Shown here one piece after another: positions 30,764 through 38,735 of a stretch of DNA of 45,591 nt (the stretch's first letter is position 1; every line of letters begins with the position of its first letter). The position numbers and the translations under genes are program-made. The notes beneath the pieces are model-generated. The model searched no databases and was not told where the DNA came from. It saw only the letters and a list, made by a program, of their open reading frames with translations. This DNA is from CAMLOF01 sp041913045 (lineage in GTDB: Bacteria > Pseudomonadota > Gammaproteobacteria > Burkholderiales > Burkholderiaceae_C). The stretch spans positions 1 through 45,591 of the forward strand of contig JAYSGB010000034.1 in assembly GCA_041913045.1 (NCBI GenBank). The letters run 5' to 3'.

Positions 30764-31554
30764 CTCTCACCTCCTACCCAAATAACCCTACCCACCACGC
30801 GCACTAGGTCTACGCGGGCAAGTGGCACATCCTCTGGCGGAAACTCCGCTGCATTGTCCGAATGGATGCGCAACCCGCCATCAACCAAACGCTGCAACCG
30901 TTTACACCTGGACTCACCTTCAACGTTCAGAACATAGATGCCGTCGGTCAACCTCTCCTGCGGGCTGGTGTCCACCAGCAAGATGTCTCCATCTCGCACG
31001 GTTGGCTCCATCGACCTTCCTTTGGCCGTAATGACGCGCAAAGCGTCTGTGCTGGCCACCTTTCTTGACAGCCAATCGCGCCTGAACGCAAACCGACCGA
31101 TCACATCCTCGGTATCCACGGCAAAGCCGTTGCCCGCCGACGTCTGAACATTCATCTGCGGAACCAGCAGGTATTGCTGCACGTCGAGCAGCACCTTTGT
31201 CTCTGGTGGTGCTGAACCACTGGGCCAGCTTTTCCTGCCCTCACGCACCTCCTGCGCCGGGTCAGCCGAAGACGGGTCAGCCGAAGACGGGTCAGCCGCA
31301 CTCGGCTCAGAGTCATACCTCTTGGGGGCCAGCCACTCCACGGGCCTGCCCGTCAGCTCCGCCACCTTCATCAGCTTGACCGCAGGGACAAAACCGCGCT
31401 TCCGCCATGTCCGTACCGTTTCAGGACGAACGTCCAGCGCATCCATCCAGTCCCGCCCCGTTTCCTTTTGAAACGCACTCTTGATGCGCTCCAACACCCG
31501 GTCTACGTCGGGTTCCACATACCTTCCCCTTTCGTCAGTTCCAACTTTTTGCAT
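30760..31554 (-). CDS. Prophage repressor, HTH plus S24 (LexA-like) peptidase
   Basis: The 264-aa repressor holds lysogeny. The N-terminal DNA-binding region (about 15-75: RVLERIKSAFQKETGRDWMD, VRPETVRTWRKRGFVPAVKL) is of the CI-type HTH. A linker has three ADPSS-type repeats. The C-terminal S24 peptidase has Ala140-Gly141 (TSAGNG) as likely cleavage site, Ser181 (GRSMEPTVRDGD) and Lys218 (SRCKRLQ). RecA-stimulated self-cleavage should therefore induce the phage on DNA damage; Mu itself lacks this. I use ATG at 31554, which has AGAGG upstream; longer frames enter the operator. Confidence 0.9.
   Translation of the reverse strand: MQKVGTDERGRYVEPDVDRVLERIKSAFQKETGRDWMDALDVRPETVRTWRKRGFVPAVKLMKVAELTGRPVEWLAPKRYDSEPSAADPSSADPSSADPAQEVREGRKSWPSGSAPPETKVLLDVQQYLLVPQMNVQTSAGNGFAVDTEDVIGRFAFRRDWLSRKVASTDALRVITAKGRSMEPTVRDGDILLVDTSPQERLTDGIYVLNVEGESRCKRLQRLVDGGLRIHSDNAAEFPPEDVPLARVDLVRVVGRVIWVGGER
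31259..31298. repeat. 15-bp tandem repeat in the repressor linker
   Basis: GGGTCAGCCGAAGAC occurs twice and then in part a third time, in frame, giving repeated ADPSS units in the hinge between DNA-binding and peptidase domains. Slippage would change linker length by five residues without breaking the frame. Confidence 0.8.
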
Positions 31555-31563
31555 GGGCACCTC

Positions 31564-31624
31564 TTGAAAGTGGTTCAAAACGAACCTAGAATACGGTTCA
31601 ACTTGAAACGTTTCCTTTTGAACC
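31564..31624. promoter_or_regulatory. Early promoter and repressor operators
   Basis: On the plus strand TTGAAA (31564-31569), a 17-bp spacer and TAGAAT (31587-31592) form a good sigma-70 promoter for the Ner-A-B operon. GGTTCAAAACGAACC (31572-31586), a near-perfect inverted repeat, fills the spacer. Related half-sites follow: GGTTCAACTTGAAAC at 31595 and TTTTGAACC at 31616. The repeated GGTTCAA elements are likely bound by the S24 repressor and/or Ner, and would also control the leftward repressor gene. Confidence 0.7.
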
Positions 31625-31640
31625 ATAGCCTACCACCGAA

Positions 31641-31874
31641 ATGCATCCGGAACAAATCAAAGCGGAGATCAGGATGAGCGGCACCACGCCAGCCGCCATC
31701 GCTGACTTGCTCGACCTCTCGGCGCAGACGGTGAGCAATGTGATCCACGGCCGCACCAAATCTCAGCGCTGCGCCGAAGCCATTGCCAAATTGATCGGTA
31801 AACCCGTGGCGAAGGTCTGGCCGGGCAAGTACGACTCAAAGCGGGGCACCGCCATGCGCAGGAGCCGGGCATGA
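31641..31874 (+). CDS. ner: Ner-like early regulator
   Basis: The 77-aa protein begins MHPEQIKAEIRMSGTTPAAI, then ADLLDLSAQTVSNVIHGRTK, a helix-turn-helix of the Ner/Nlp family (Mu Ner has a similar HPADIKAAL start). In Mu it turns down the repressor promoter early in lytic growth. It is the first gene of the early operon, divergent from the repressor. The ATG at 31641 fits the family; an ATG at 31674 has a better ribosome site but would cut off the first helix. The stop overlaps the transposase start. Confidence 0.85.
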   Translation: MHPEQIKAEIRMSGTTPAAIADLLDLSAQTVSNVIHGRTKSQRCAEAIAKLIGKPVAKVWPGKYDSKRGTAMRRSRA

Positions 31875-34096
31875 ATCTCATCTGGGTCACAGCCTCCGAA
31901 CTCAGCGGCATGCCGGGCCTGCCTGGCTGCACCAAGCGCCGCCGGGAATACCTGGAACGCATCGGCGCTACCAGCCGCCCACGCTCTGGCCGGGGCGGCG
32001 GCTCTGAATACCTGGCCACATCGCTGCCTGCAGAAGTGCAGGCCGCCATTGCCGCCCGGCAGGCCAGTGCGGTCACAGCCGCTATCCGCCCAGTAGCCAC
32101 GGCCATGGCGGCAGGCCGTCACGCACACCAGGCCGCACAGGTGCGCAGCCATGCCGAATCCATGGCCCGCCTGGGCGTCACCTTGGAAGCCAAGGGCGCC
32201 TTCGACCCCGAACGCAACCCCCGGCTTGACCTTTTCCAGCGCTTCGAGATTTACCACCGCGCCCGGGGTGGCCCCGTGTGGCCCGCCATACAGGAGTTCT
32301 GCCACCTGTGGGAAGACGGGCAGATCGAAGCCCACGCCAGCACCCACGCCGCCTACCCCAAGCTGCCCGCCAAGACGCTGGACAAATGGTGGCGTGCCTG
32401 GCGCACCCAGGGCGTGGAAGCCCTGCTGGAGCGCAAGCCCCGGGCCGACAAGGGCCAGACCGCCCTCAACCGCGACCAGCAGCTCTACAACGTGTTCCTG
32501 GCCGCCGTGGCCGAAATCCACGACCCCACCGCCCGCCAGGTGCAGCGCGTCATCCGCCACCAGTTGGGCGACGAACGCACGCCGCCGTTGCCCACGCTGC
32601 GCCGCTGGCTCGCCGAGTTCAAAGACAAGAACAAGGTCGCACTGCTCAAGCTCAAGAACCCAGACGGGTGGCGCAGCAGCTACATGCCCGCCTTCGGCAG
32701 CCGCAGCGAACACATCAACCGCCCGAACGAGGAATGGCAGCTCGACTCAACAATAGCCGACGCCCAGCAGCGCGTTGAAGTGGCCTTCAACCTGGCCGAT
32801 GAGCAGACCGGCGAAATCCGCCGCCACGCGCTGGTGGCCGTCATCGACGTGTTCACCCGGCGCGCCAAGGTGCATGTGTCACGCACCAGCAGCGCCAACG
32901 CGGTCAAGGCCGTCACCCGCCTGGCCGCACTGGCCTGGGGCCTGCCCGAACGGGTCAAGACCGACAACGGCAAGGACTACACCGCCCAGGACTACGAGTT
33001 CAGCCTCAACGGCCTGAACATCCGTCACATCCTGTGTACGCCTTTCAGCCCTGACCAGAAGCCTTTTGTTGAGCGCTTCCTGGGCACCCTGCTGCACGAC
33101 CTGTTCCCCATGCTGGAAGGCTTCGTCGGGCACGACGTGGCCACCCGCAAGGCCATCGAATCGGGCAAGAGCTTCGCCCAGCGCTTTGGCGACAAGGGCG
33201 TGGACCTGCACATGACACCCGAGCGCCTGCAGGGCGTCATCAACGGTTGGCTGGACGAGTACCACGACCGCGTGCACTCCGAACTGGGCTGCACCCCCAA
33301 CCAGATGGCCGAGCGTCACACCCTCAGCGTCACCCGGGTGGACGAACGCGCCCTGGACCTGCTGCTGATGCCCGTGGCTGGCAACGGCCTGCGCATGGTC
33401 ACCAAGCGCGGCATCAGCCTGGGCAACGCCTGGTTCAGCGCGGCCGAACTGGCGGCAGTCATGGGCCAGCAGGTGTACTGCCGTCAAGACGACGCCGACC
33501 TGGGCGCATTGCACGTCTACCAGCTTGACGGCACCTACGTCTGCCGCGCGCTGGACCACACCCTGCTGGGTATCAACCGTGCCGAACTGGCGGCCAAGGC
33601 CCGGCACATCGAGTCCACCACCGTCAAACCCATGGTGGACGCCATGCGCGCCAACCGCCGCCTGGGCCTGGCCAAGCGTGCTGCCGCCGCCCTGCAGCAC
33701 GAACGCCAGACGGCCGTGGCCGATGCATCCGTCAACGTTCACCGCCTGGCGCCGCGCGTCATCCAGCAAAGCACCGCCGCCGTGGATTCCTTGGTGGCCC
33801 AGCAGGCCAGCCGCACTGCCACGCCAGGCCTGCAGGAAACCGCGTCGCAGCAGACAGCGCGCGATGCCGCCCGCGCTCAGTTCGACCAGGAAGACAGCGC
33901 CCCCGTGCTGCGCCTGGACAGCCCCAAACAACGTTACAGCGCCTGGGTGCGGCTCAACGCCCGCGCCCAGGCAGCACAACCCCTGGCAGCCCGCGAACAG
34001 GAATGGCTGCGCAGCTACCAGGGCTCCAACGAATTCGAAGCGTGGCACACGCTTCACAACGGTCTTGATCCGCTGGCCGACCAGGCCGCCGGATGA
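31871..34096 (+). CDS. DDE transposase A (MuA-like)
   Basis: This 741-aa protein joins phage ends to target DNA for integration and replicative transposition. It has an N-terminal Mu-type HTH (about 5-65: LIWVTASELSGMPGLPGCTK), DNA-end-binding helices, the RNase H-like catalytic core with D292 (WQLDST), D365 (KTDNGKDY) and E401 (PFVERFLGT), giving DD(35)E, a beta-barrel domain and a C-terminal tail (about 560-741) that in MuA contacts B and ClpX. All three acidic residues are intact. It overlaps ner by 4 bp. Length exceeds MuA (663 aa), mostly in the tail. Confidence 0.95.
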   Translation: MNLIWVTASELSGMPGLPGCTKRRREYLERIGATSRPRSGRGGGSEYLATSLPAEVQAAIAARQASAVTAAIRPVATAMAAGRHAHQAAQVRSHAESMARLGVTLEAKGAFDPERNPRLDLFQRFEIYHRARGGPVWPAIQEFCHLWEDGQIEAHASTHAAYPKLPAKTLDKWWRAWRTQGVEALLERKPRADKGQTALNRDQQLYNVFLAAVAEIHDPTARQVQRVIRHQLGDERTPPLPTLRRWLAEFKDKNKVALLKLKNPDGWRSSYMPAFGSRSEHINRPNEEWQLDSTIADAQQRVEVAFNLADEQTGEIRRHALVAVIDVFTRRAKVHVSRTSSANAVKAVTRLAALAWGLPERVKTDNGKDYTAQDYEFSLNGLNIRHILCTPFSPDQKPFVERFLGTLLHDLFPMLEGFVGHDVATRKAIESGKSFAQRFGDKGVDLHMTPERLQGVINGWLDEYHDRVHSELGCTPNQMAERHTLSVTRVDERALDLLLMPVAGNGLRMVTKRGISLGNAWFSAAELAAVMGQQVYCRQDDADLGALHVYQLDGTYVCRALDHTLLGINRAELAAKARHIESTTVKPMVDAMRANRRLGLAKRAAAALQHERQTAVADASVNVHRLAPRVIQQSTAAVDSLVAQQASRTATPGLQETASQQTARDAARAQFDQEDSAPVLRLDSPKQRYSAWVRLNARAQAAQPLAAREQEWLRSYQGSNEFEAWHTLHNGLDPLADQAAG

Positions 34097-34102
34097 AGAA
34101 AA

Positions 34103-34130
34103 CCCACCTGGCGCTGCAACGCCAGGTGGG
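34103..34130. other. Perfect 11-bp hairpin between transposase A and B genes
   Basis: CCCACCTGGCG, a 6-nt loop and CGCCAGGTGGG lie 7 bp after the A stop. No T run follows, so it is not a standard terminator. It may reduce or separate B expression, or protect mRNA ends. Confidence 0.7.
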
Positions 34131-34169
34131 CCTCAGTAAGTGTTGATGAAGGACCAACGAAAGCATTTT

Positions 34170-34907
34170 ATGGCAACCCCTAGCACCCCCCAAGCCGGTA
34201 CCGGCGTGGCGAAGATCACCAACGTCGCACTGGCACTCAGCGCCATGAAGCAAATCATGGCCGCCACCCCTCAAATGCCACGCATGGCCGTGCTCAGCGG
34301 CCCGCCCGGCTACGGCAAAACCCAGGCCGCCGCTTACATGGCCCACCCCATGGGCATGAACGCCTGCTTTGTGCAATTGCGCCCGTTCGAGACCATGAAG
34401 AGCCTGGCACAGCTGCTGCTCACCGAACTCGATGTGCGCTGGAAGTCGCACTGGCCCGTCGGCACCATGTTCGACACCATCTGCGAGCGGCTGCAGATGA
34501 TGAACCGCCCCCTGGTGATCGACGAGCTGGACCACATTGCCGAAAAGACAGCGGTCGACTTCCTGCGCGCCATTCACGACAAGTGCGCCACGCCCATCTT
34601 CATGATCGGCGAAGAGCGCCTGCAGGCCAAGCTGCTCACCCGGCACGAACGCTTCCACGACCGCGTGCTGGTGTGGGTCAACGCCATGCCTGCCGACGAG
34701 ACCGACGCCCGCCTGCTGGCCCAGCACTACGCCCCCGACCTCAAGTGGGCCGATGGCTCACTGGCCGGGCTGGTCGCCAAGACCCACGGCGTCGCGCGCC
34801 GCATCACCACCGAGGTGGAACGGCTCAAGGAAGAAGCCCGCCGCCACGGTGTGGACACCGTCACCCTCGACATGGTCGGTACCGCCGCCAAGGGGGGCCG
34901 TCGATGA
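34170..34907 (+). CDS. AAA+ ATPase, target-selection protein B (MuB-like)
   Basis: The 245-aa protein binds DNA with ATP and presents target DNA to A; it also gives target immunity. It has Walker A SGPPGYGKT (43-51), Walker B LVIDELDH with D118/E119, and a C-terminal helical part. ATG at 34170 (MATPSTPQAG) is my preferred start; the frame is open from 34140 with other start codons. It lacks the N-terminal HTH of MuB, so it resembles shorter ATPases of BcepMu-type phages and Tn7-like TniB. Confidence 0.9.
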   Translation: MATPSTPQAGTGVAKITNVALALSAMKQIMAATPQMPRMAVLSGPPGYGKTQAAAYMAHPMGMNACFVQLRPFETMKSLAQLLLTELDVRWKSHWPVGTMFDTICERLQMMNRPLVIDELDHIAEKTAVDFLRAIHDKCATPIFMIGEERLQAKLLTRHERFHDRVLVWVNAMPADETDARLLAQHYAPDLKWADGSLAGLVAKTHGVARRITTEVERLKEEARRHGVDTVTLDMVGTAAKGGRR

Positions 34908-35206
34908 TCGCCAGCACCCTGTACGGACAACTCCAGGTGGAACTCAAACCCGTCGATGGGCTGAGCGCCTCCGGCAAGCGTGCCGACATCTGCACCCTGC
35001 GCGGCGAGGTGCTGGGCCAGACGGTCAACAGCCGTCTCATGCTCGACCTGGAGACCGGCGAGATCCTGCTCAGCAGCCCCGACAACTTCGTCGGCGCCTT
35101 CCGCCTCGGCGACCTCATCATCAACCACATCGCCGCGCAGCTGGGCCGCGCCCAGGTGGAACAGCTCAACAAAGCGGTGGAGGGCGGCCATGCGAAAGCC
35201 CATTGA
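34904..35206 (+). CDS. Early phage protein of unknown function, 100 aa
   Basis: The sequence MIASTLYGQLQVELKPVDGL, SRLMLDLETGEILLSSPDNF and VGAFRLGDLIINHIAAQLGR looks like a compact alpha/beta protein. ATG at 34904 overlaps the B stop (ATGA). I do not recognise it. The tight coupling to B suggests a replication or transposition accessory. Confidence 0.65.
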   Translation: MIASTLYGQLQVELKPVDGLSASGKRADICTLRGEVLGQTVNSRLMLDLETGEILLSSPDNFVGAFRLGDLIINHIAAQLGRAQVEQLNKAVEGGHAKAH

Positions 35207-35819
35207 AATCGAAGTTCAGGGCCTCCAAACACCTCGTGAGCGCATCTGGAAAGCCATCCTCGACTGCCCGCAGGCCACCGCCTTCACCGCATTTGACGTG
35301 CAGGCCCGTTGCCGCCCGATGGTCAAGGTGGACACTGTGCGCACTTACCTGTCTGCCCTGGTTTTGGCGGGCTACCTGGAGCGCGTCGGCCCCAAGCCCG
35401 ACACCCGCATCACGCCGCGCCCGGCCCTTCAATACACCGTGCGTCAACGTGTGCAGGAAGCCCCGCGCCTCAACCGCAACGGTACGCCGGTCACTCAAGG
35501 CCTGTCCACCCTGGCCATGTGGCGCTGCATGCGCGTGCTCAAGGCCTTCAACGCCACTCAACTGGCCCAGGCCGCCAGCGTTGAGGACTTCACCGTTAAC
35601 GCCAGCACCGCCAAGACCTACATCGGCCACCTGGCCCAAGCCGGTTACCTGGCCACCGTCACACCCAGCCGACCCGGCGTGCAAGCCGTGTACCGCCTGG
35701 TGCGCAACACCGGCCCCCACGCCCCCGCCATCACCCGCCGCAAGGTGGTGTTCGACCGCAACACCGGCACCTTCGCAGAACTGCAAACCGCCCAGGACGT
35801 CGCCGATGAACTTGAGTAA
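35190..35819 (+). CDS. Early DNA-binding protein with two winged-helix repeats
   Basis: The 209-aa product contains two similar wHTH segments: ATAFTAFDVQARCRPMVKVD, VRTYLSALVLAGYLERVG and later FNATQLAQAASVEDFTVNAS, AKTYIGHLAQAGYLATVTPS, each followed by a beta hairpin. GGAGGG lies before ATG 35190. It overlaps the upstream gene by 17 bp. Probably an early regulator or replication helper; not matched to a named protein. Confidence 0.65.
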   Translation: MRKPIEIEVQGLQTPRERIWKAILDCPQATAFTAFDVQARCRPMVKVDTVRTYLSALVLAGYLERVGPKPDTRITPRPALQYTVRQRVQEAPRLNRNGTPVTQGLSTLAMWRCMRVLKAFNATQLAQAASVEDFTVNASTAKTYIGHLAQAGYLATVTPSRPGVQAVYRLVRNTGPHAPAITRRKVVFDRNTGTFAELQTAQDVADELE

Positions 35820-36162
35820 CCCCACCCGCACCTTCAACGTCCTGCCAACCGACGTTAAACAAGCCCTGGAAGCTGCTGTCAGCCGCCTGGGCAGCCAGGT
35901 CAAAGTCGCCGCCGATCTCGGCATCAGCGCCGCCACCGTCAACAACCTGCTGCGCGACCGCTACCCCGGCGACGTCGATGGCATGGCCAACCGCATCCGT
36001 GGGCAGTACATGGCCGAAACCGTCAACTGCCCCATCCAGGGCGTGCTTAGCCGCCGCCACTGCCTGGACAACCAGGCCCGCCCCATCGCTTTCACCAACC
36101 CCGTCCGCGTAGCCCTTCACCAGGCGTGCAAGACATGTCCCAACCGGAAGGAGTCAGCATGA
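35806..36162 (+). CDS. Early HTH protein with Cys-rich tail
   Basis: The 118-aa product has an XRE-like HTH (VSRLGSQVKVAADLGISAAT then VNNLLRDRYPGDVDGMANRI) and a C-terminal part with four cysteines (VNCPIQG, RRHCLDN, ACKTCPNRK), perhaps a zinc site. It overlaps neighbours by 14 and 4 bp. Proteins of this type occur in the early region of Mu-like phages; role unknown. Confidence 0.7.
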   Translation: MNLSNPTRTFNVLPTDVKQALEAAVSRLGSQVKVAADLGISAATVNNLLRDRYPGDVDGMANRIRGQYMAETVNCPIQGVLSRRHCLDNQARPIAFTNPVRVALHQACKTCPNRKESA

Positions 36163-36314
36163 AGTTGCACCTTTACCACGTGGTGATCGTCATGGCAGAT
36201 GGCTCTAAAGGCGACCACCAGGGCCAGTACCAAGACGGCTTTGACGCCGTCATCTACGCCCTGGAGAACTTCCCCGACGCACGGCGGATTTCCGCCAGGA
36301 GGATTGACGCATGA
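36159..36314 (+). CDS. Small early protein, 51 aa
   Basis: MKLHLYHVVIVMADGSKGDH then FDAVIYALENFPDARRISAR. AAGGAG precedes the ATG at 36159, and both ends overlap neighbours by 4 bp, which supports a real gene. Function unknown. Confidence 0.6.
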   Translation: MKLHLYHVVIVMADGSKGDHQGQYQDGFDAVIYALENFPDARRISARRIDA

Positions 36315-36532
36315 ACCGCCGCTTCCCCTTCGCTCCAGGAGTGATCGTCCGCAGTCGTCGCCGCCACCCGAGCTGGTTGTCCACTGCAGCACGAGGCATT
36401 CGTTCGATAGCGGTGGTCTTGGCCTGGACCATCACCATCTCTGCACTGCTGTTCCTCGTGCTGATCGCCGCGAGCATGTTTGCGATGGCGCTTGCGGGCT
36501 GGGAACTGTTCGAGGGAGCACGCGCACTATGA
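36311..36532 (+). CDS. Small membrane protein, 73 aa
   Basis: A basic N-terminal half (MNRRFPFAPGVIVRSRRRHP) is followed by one long hydrophobic segment (IAVVLAWTITISALLFLVLI). Coupled by ATGA at both ends. It could be an early envelope-acting protein; no family recognised. Confidence 0.55.
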   Translation: MNRRFPFAPGVIVRSRRRHPSWLSTAARGIRSIAVVLAWTITISALLFLVLIAASMFAMALAGWELFEGARAL

Positions 36533-37140
36533 GCGACCTGACCTGCCCCACCTGCGGCACCGAGCTTGACATCCTCACGCTCTTCGCCCACGCCGACGAC
36601 CAACGCGCCTTGGCCCGCCTTGCCAGCGTCAGCATTCCCTTGGGTGCCCGCGTTTTGCAGTACATCGGCCTGTTCAAGCCCGCGAAGCAGAGCCTCACAG
36701 CCGCCAAGAAGATCAAGCTCATCTTGCAGCTGTTGCCCGACCTGGAGCGCCAAGCTATCAACCACAAAGGCCGCGACTGGACTGCGCCTTTGAGCGCCTG
36801 GGCCAACGCGATCGACCAGATGCTGGCCAGCCGTGACACGGGCAAGCTGGAACTACCGATGAAGGGCCACGGCTACCTGTACAGCGTGCTGGCAGGCATG
36901 GCCAACAAACACGAAGCCAGCGCCGAAGCCAAGGCGGAAGCCGACCGCCGCACCGCCCCCATCCGGGACACCGTCACCGTGCGCGGCCAGGCCATGAGCA
37001 TCGGCAACGCCCTGCAGGTGCAGTACGGCGGCAAAGACCCGGCGCTGGCCGCCATCGAAGAAAGCAGCCGCACCGCCGCGCCCATGCCGCCCGAGGTGCG
37101 TGCCCGCCTGCAGCAAATCAAGGGAGAAACCAGGCCATGA
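36529..37140 (+). CDS. Early protein with N-terminal zinc knuckle, 203 aa
   Basis: The N-terminus MSDLTCPTCGTELDILTLFA has a C-x2-C motif; the remainder is helical with ARLASVSIPLGARVLQYIGL, FKPAKQSLTAAKKIKLILQL and KGHGYLYSVLAGMANKHEAS. Similar proteins are common in early blocks of BcepMu-type phages, though I know no function. Only one Cys pair is present, so zinc binding would need dimerisation or other ligands. Confidence 0.7.
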   Translation: MSDLTCPTCGTELDILTLFAHADDQRALARLASVSIPLGARVLQYIGLFKPAKQSLTAAKKIKLILQLLPDLERQAINHKGRDWTAPLSAWANAIDQMLASRDTGKLELPMKGHGYLYSVLAGMANKHEASAEAKAEADRRTAPIRDTVTVRGQAMSIGNALQVQYGGKDPALAAIEESSRTAAPMPPEVRARLQQIKGETRP

Positions 37141-37523
37141 GCGACAAGATGAGCGCGCCCACGCGCGAACTGCTGCTGCACATCACCGAACGCACCTGGT
37201 GCAGTGCCGACGACCTCTGCGCAGCTCTGCCGCATCAGAACCGTACCCAGATGCTCAAGCGCCTGGGCAACCTGGTCGCCATGAATTGGCTGGAGCGCTA
37301 CGACGAAGCGGGGAAGACCTATTGGTCCGTGCTGGTCGGCCCGCGTAACAAGGTCGGCAAGTTGCACCAAATCGCAAACTCCGCTGCCGAAGCCCCCGCC
37401 ATCGTGCCGCCGCGCCGCGTCAACGTCATGCACGGCCCGACCTACCAGCCCGCCCCGGCGTTCACCGCCCGGCCCGGCGCCCTCGACGCCTCCCACATCC
37501 GCAGCCACGGCGTGCGCTGCTGA
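37137..37523 (+). CDS. Early winged-helix protein, 128 aa
   Basis: TRELLLHITERTWCSADDLC, ALPHQNRTQMLKRLGNLVAM and NWLERYDEAGKTYWSVLV form a winged helix-turn-helix like those that read DNA in small phage regulators. The C-terminal third is Pro/Ala-rich and unstructured. Coupled upstream by ATGA; 32 bp before the DUF3164 gene. Confidence 0.65.
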   Translation: MSDKMSAPTRELLLHITERTWCSADDLCAALPHQNRTQMLKRLGNLVAMNWLERYDEAGKTYWSVLVGPRNKVGKLHQIANSAAEAPAIVPPRRVNVMHGPTYQPAPAFTARPGALDASHIRSHGVRC

Positions 37524-37555
37524 CCCTTCCCATCACCACCACCAAGGCCATCACC

Positions 37556-38179
37556 ATGACCACCCAAGACACCACCATCCCCCACGGCTACTGGCGCGAC
37601 GCCCAAGGCAACCTCGTGCCCGAGAGCAAGGTCAAAGACATCGACAAGCTGCGCACCGACCTGGTGACGCGCCTGTGCCAGATGGCCGAAGCCCAGGCCG
37701 CTGGCCTCAAGGAGTTCAAGCTCAACACCATGAGCGAAGTGGCCGCCTTCGTCGCCATCAGCCTGGACCAGTACGGCGTCAAGGCGGGCGGCACAAAGGG
37801 CAACGTCACGCTCAGCAGCTTCGACGGCAAATACAAGCTGGTGCGCCAGATGGCCGACAACATCGTCTTTGGCGAGCAGCTCATGGCCGCCAAAGAGCTG
37901 ATTGACGAGTGCGTGCACGAGTGGGCACAGGGCGCGAACGACAACATCCGGGCGCTGGTCAACCACGCCTTCCAGACAGACAAGGAAGGCAAGATCAACA
38001 CCGGCCGCGTGCTGGGCCTGCGCCGCCTGGCCATCCGCGACGAGAAGTGGCAGCAAGCCATGCAAGCCATTGCCGACAGCATGCAGACCGCCAGCAGCAA
38101 GCCCTACGTGCGCTTCTACGTGCGCGACGACAAGACGCTGGAATACCGGCCCATCGTCCTGGACGCGGCGGCGGCTTGA
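37556..38179 (+). CDS. DUF3164 early protein
   Basis: The 207-aa protein matches DUF3164 of Mu-like phages: YWRDAQGNLVPESKVKDIDK, EFKLNTMSEVAAFVAISLDQ, FDGKYKLVRQMADNIVFGEQ, and the C-terminal KPYVRFYVRDDKTLEYRPIV. It is a conserved early-region gene with no agreed function; a role in replication or DNA handling is assumed from place. No Gam-like end-protection protein is seen nearby. Confidence 0.82.
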   Translation: MTTQDTTIPHGYWRDAQGNLVPESKVKDIDKLRTDLVTRLCQMAEAQAAGLKEFKLNTMSEVAAFVAISLDQYGVKAGGTKGNVTLSSFDGKYKLVRQMADNIVFGEQLMAAKELIDECVHEWAQGANDNIRALVNHAFQTDKEGKINTGRVLGLRRLAIRDEKWQQAMQAIADSMQTASSKPYVRFYVRDDKTLEYRPIVLDAAAA

Positions 38180-38189
38180 AGGGGCAGAC

Positions 38190-38735
38190 ATGACTGACAA
38201 ACTGAGAGATGCCGCGCAGCAGGCAGAACGAGCAGCGTTTGAGTCCCACTGGTACGACACCTACCACTCCGGCAGCGTCATTGCCCGCTCAGACGGCACG
38301 TACATGCACCACGCTGTTCAAAGTGCCTGGGAAGCATGGCAAGCCCGCGCAGCCTTGGCGCAGCAAGACGCGCAGGCGGTGCGACGTAAGTTCTTGGCAA
38401 ACGGAACGCGATTCAAGATGTCGTTCTTTCAGAACGAGGACGGCGAAGGCAACACGGCGCCTGGAACCCACGTCACTTGTTTTGAGGCTTTTGAAGATGA
38501 GTTGGATGGGCGATGGGTTGCACTGGTCCCGGCAGAAGATGATTGTCATCTCAACGCCGCCCCCACGCCGCCAGCGCAGCGCGAGCCTCTGACGGATGAG
38601 CAGATCGCCATTGCGTTTCGCAAAGGCATTGGACAGTGGATGACACCGGGCACCGCTTTCGCAGCAGGTTTTCGCTCTGCCGAGCACGCCCACGGCATCA
38701 CCGCGGCCACTGACTTGAAAGGCGGTGCCGCATGA
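38190..38735 (+). CDS. Hypothetical early protein, 181 aa
   Basis: MTDKLRDAAQQAERAAFESH, HHAVQSAWEAWQARAALAQQ and a C-terminal LTDEQIAIAFRKGIGQWMTP with AHGITAA resemble the small phage proteins with repeated W-x-A helices often found in betaproteobacterial phages. AAGGGG precedes the ATG. Its base composition is less GC-biased at third positions than neighbours, suggesting recent gain. No function assigned. Confidence 0.6.
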   Translation: MTDKLRDAAQQAERAAFESHWYDTYHSGSVIARSDGTYMHHAVQSAWEAWQARAALAQQDAQAVRRKFLANGTRFKMSFFQNEDGEGNTAPGTHVTCFEAFEDELDGRWVALVPAEDDCHLNAAPTPPAQREPLTDEQIAIAFRKGIGQWMTPGTAFAAGFRSAEHAHGITAATDLKGGAA

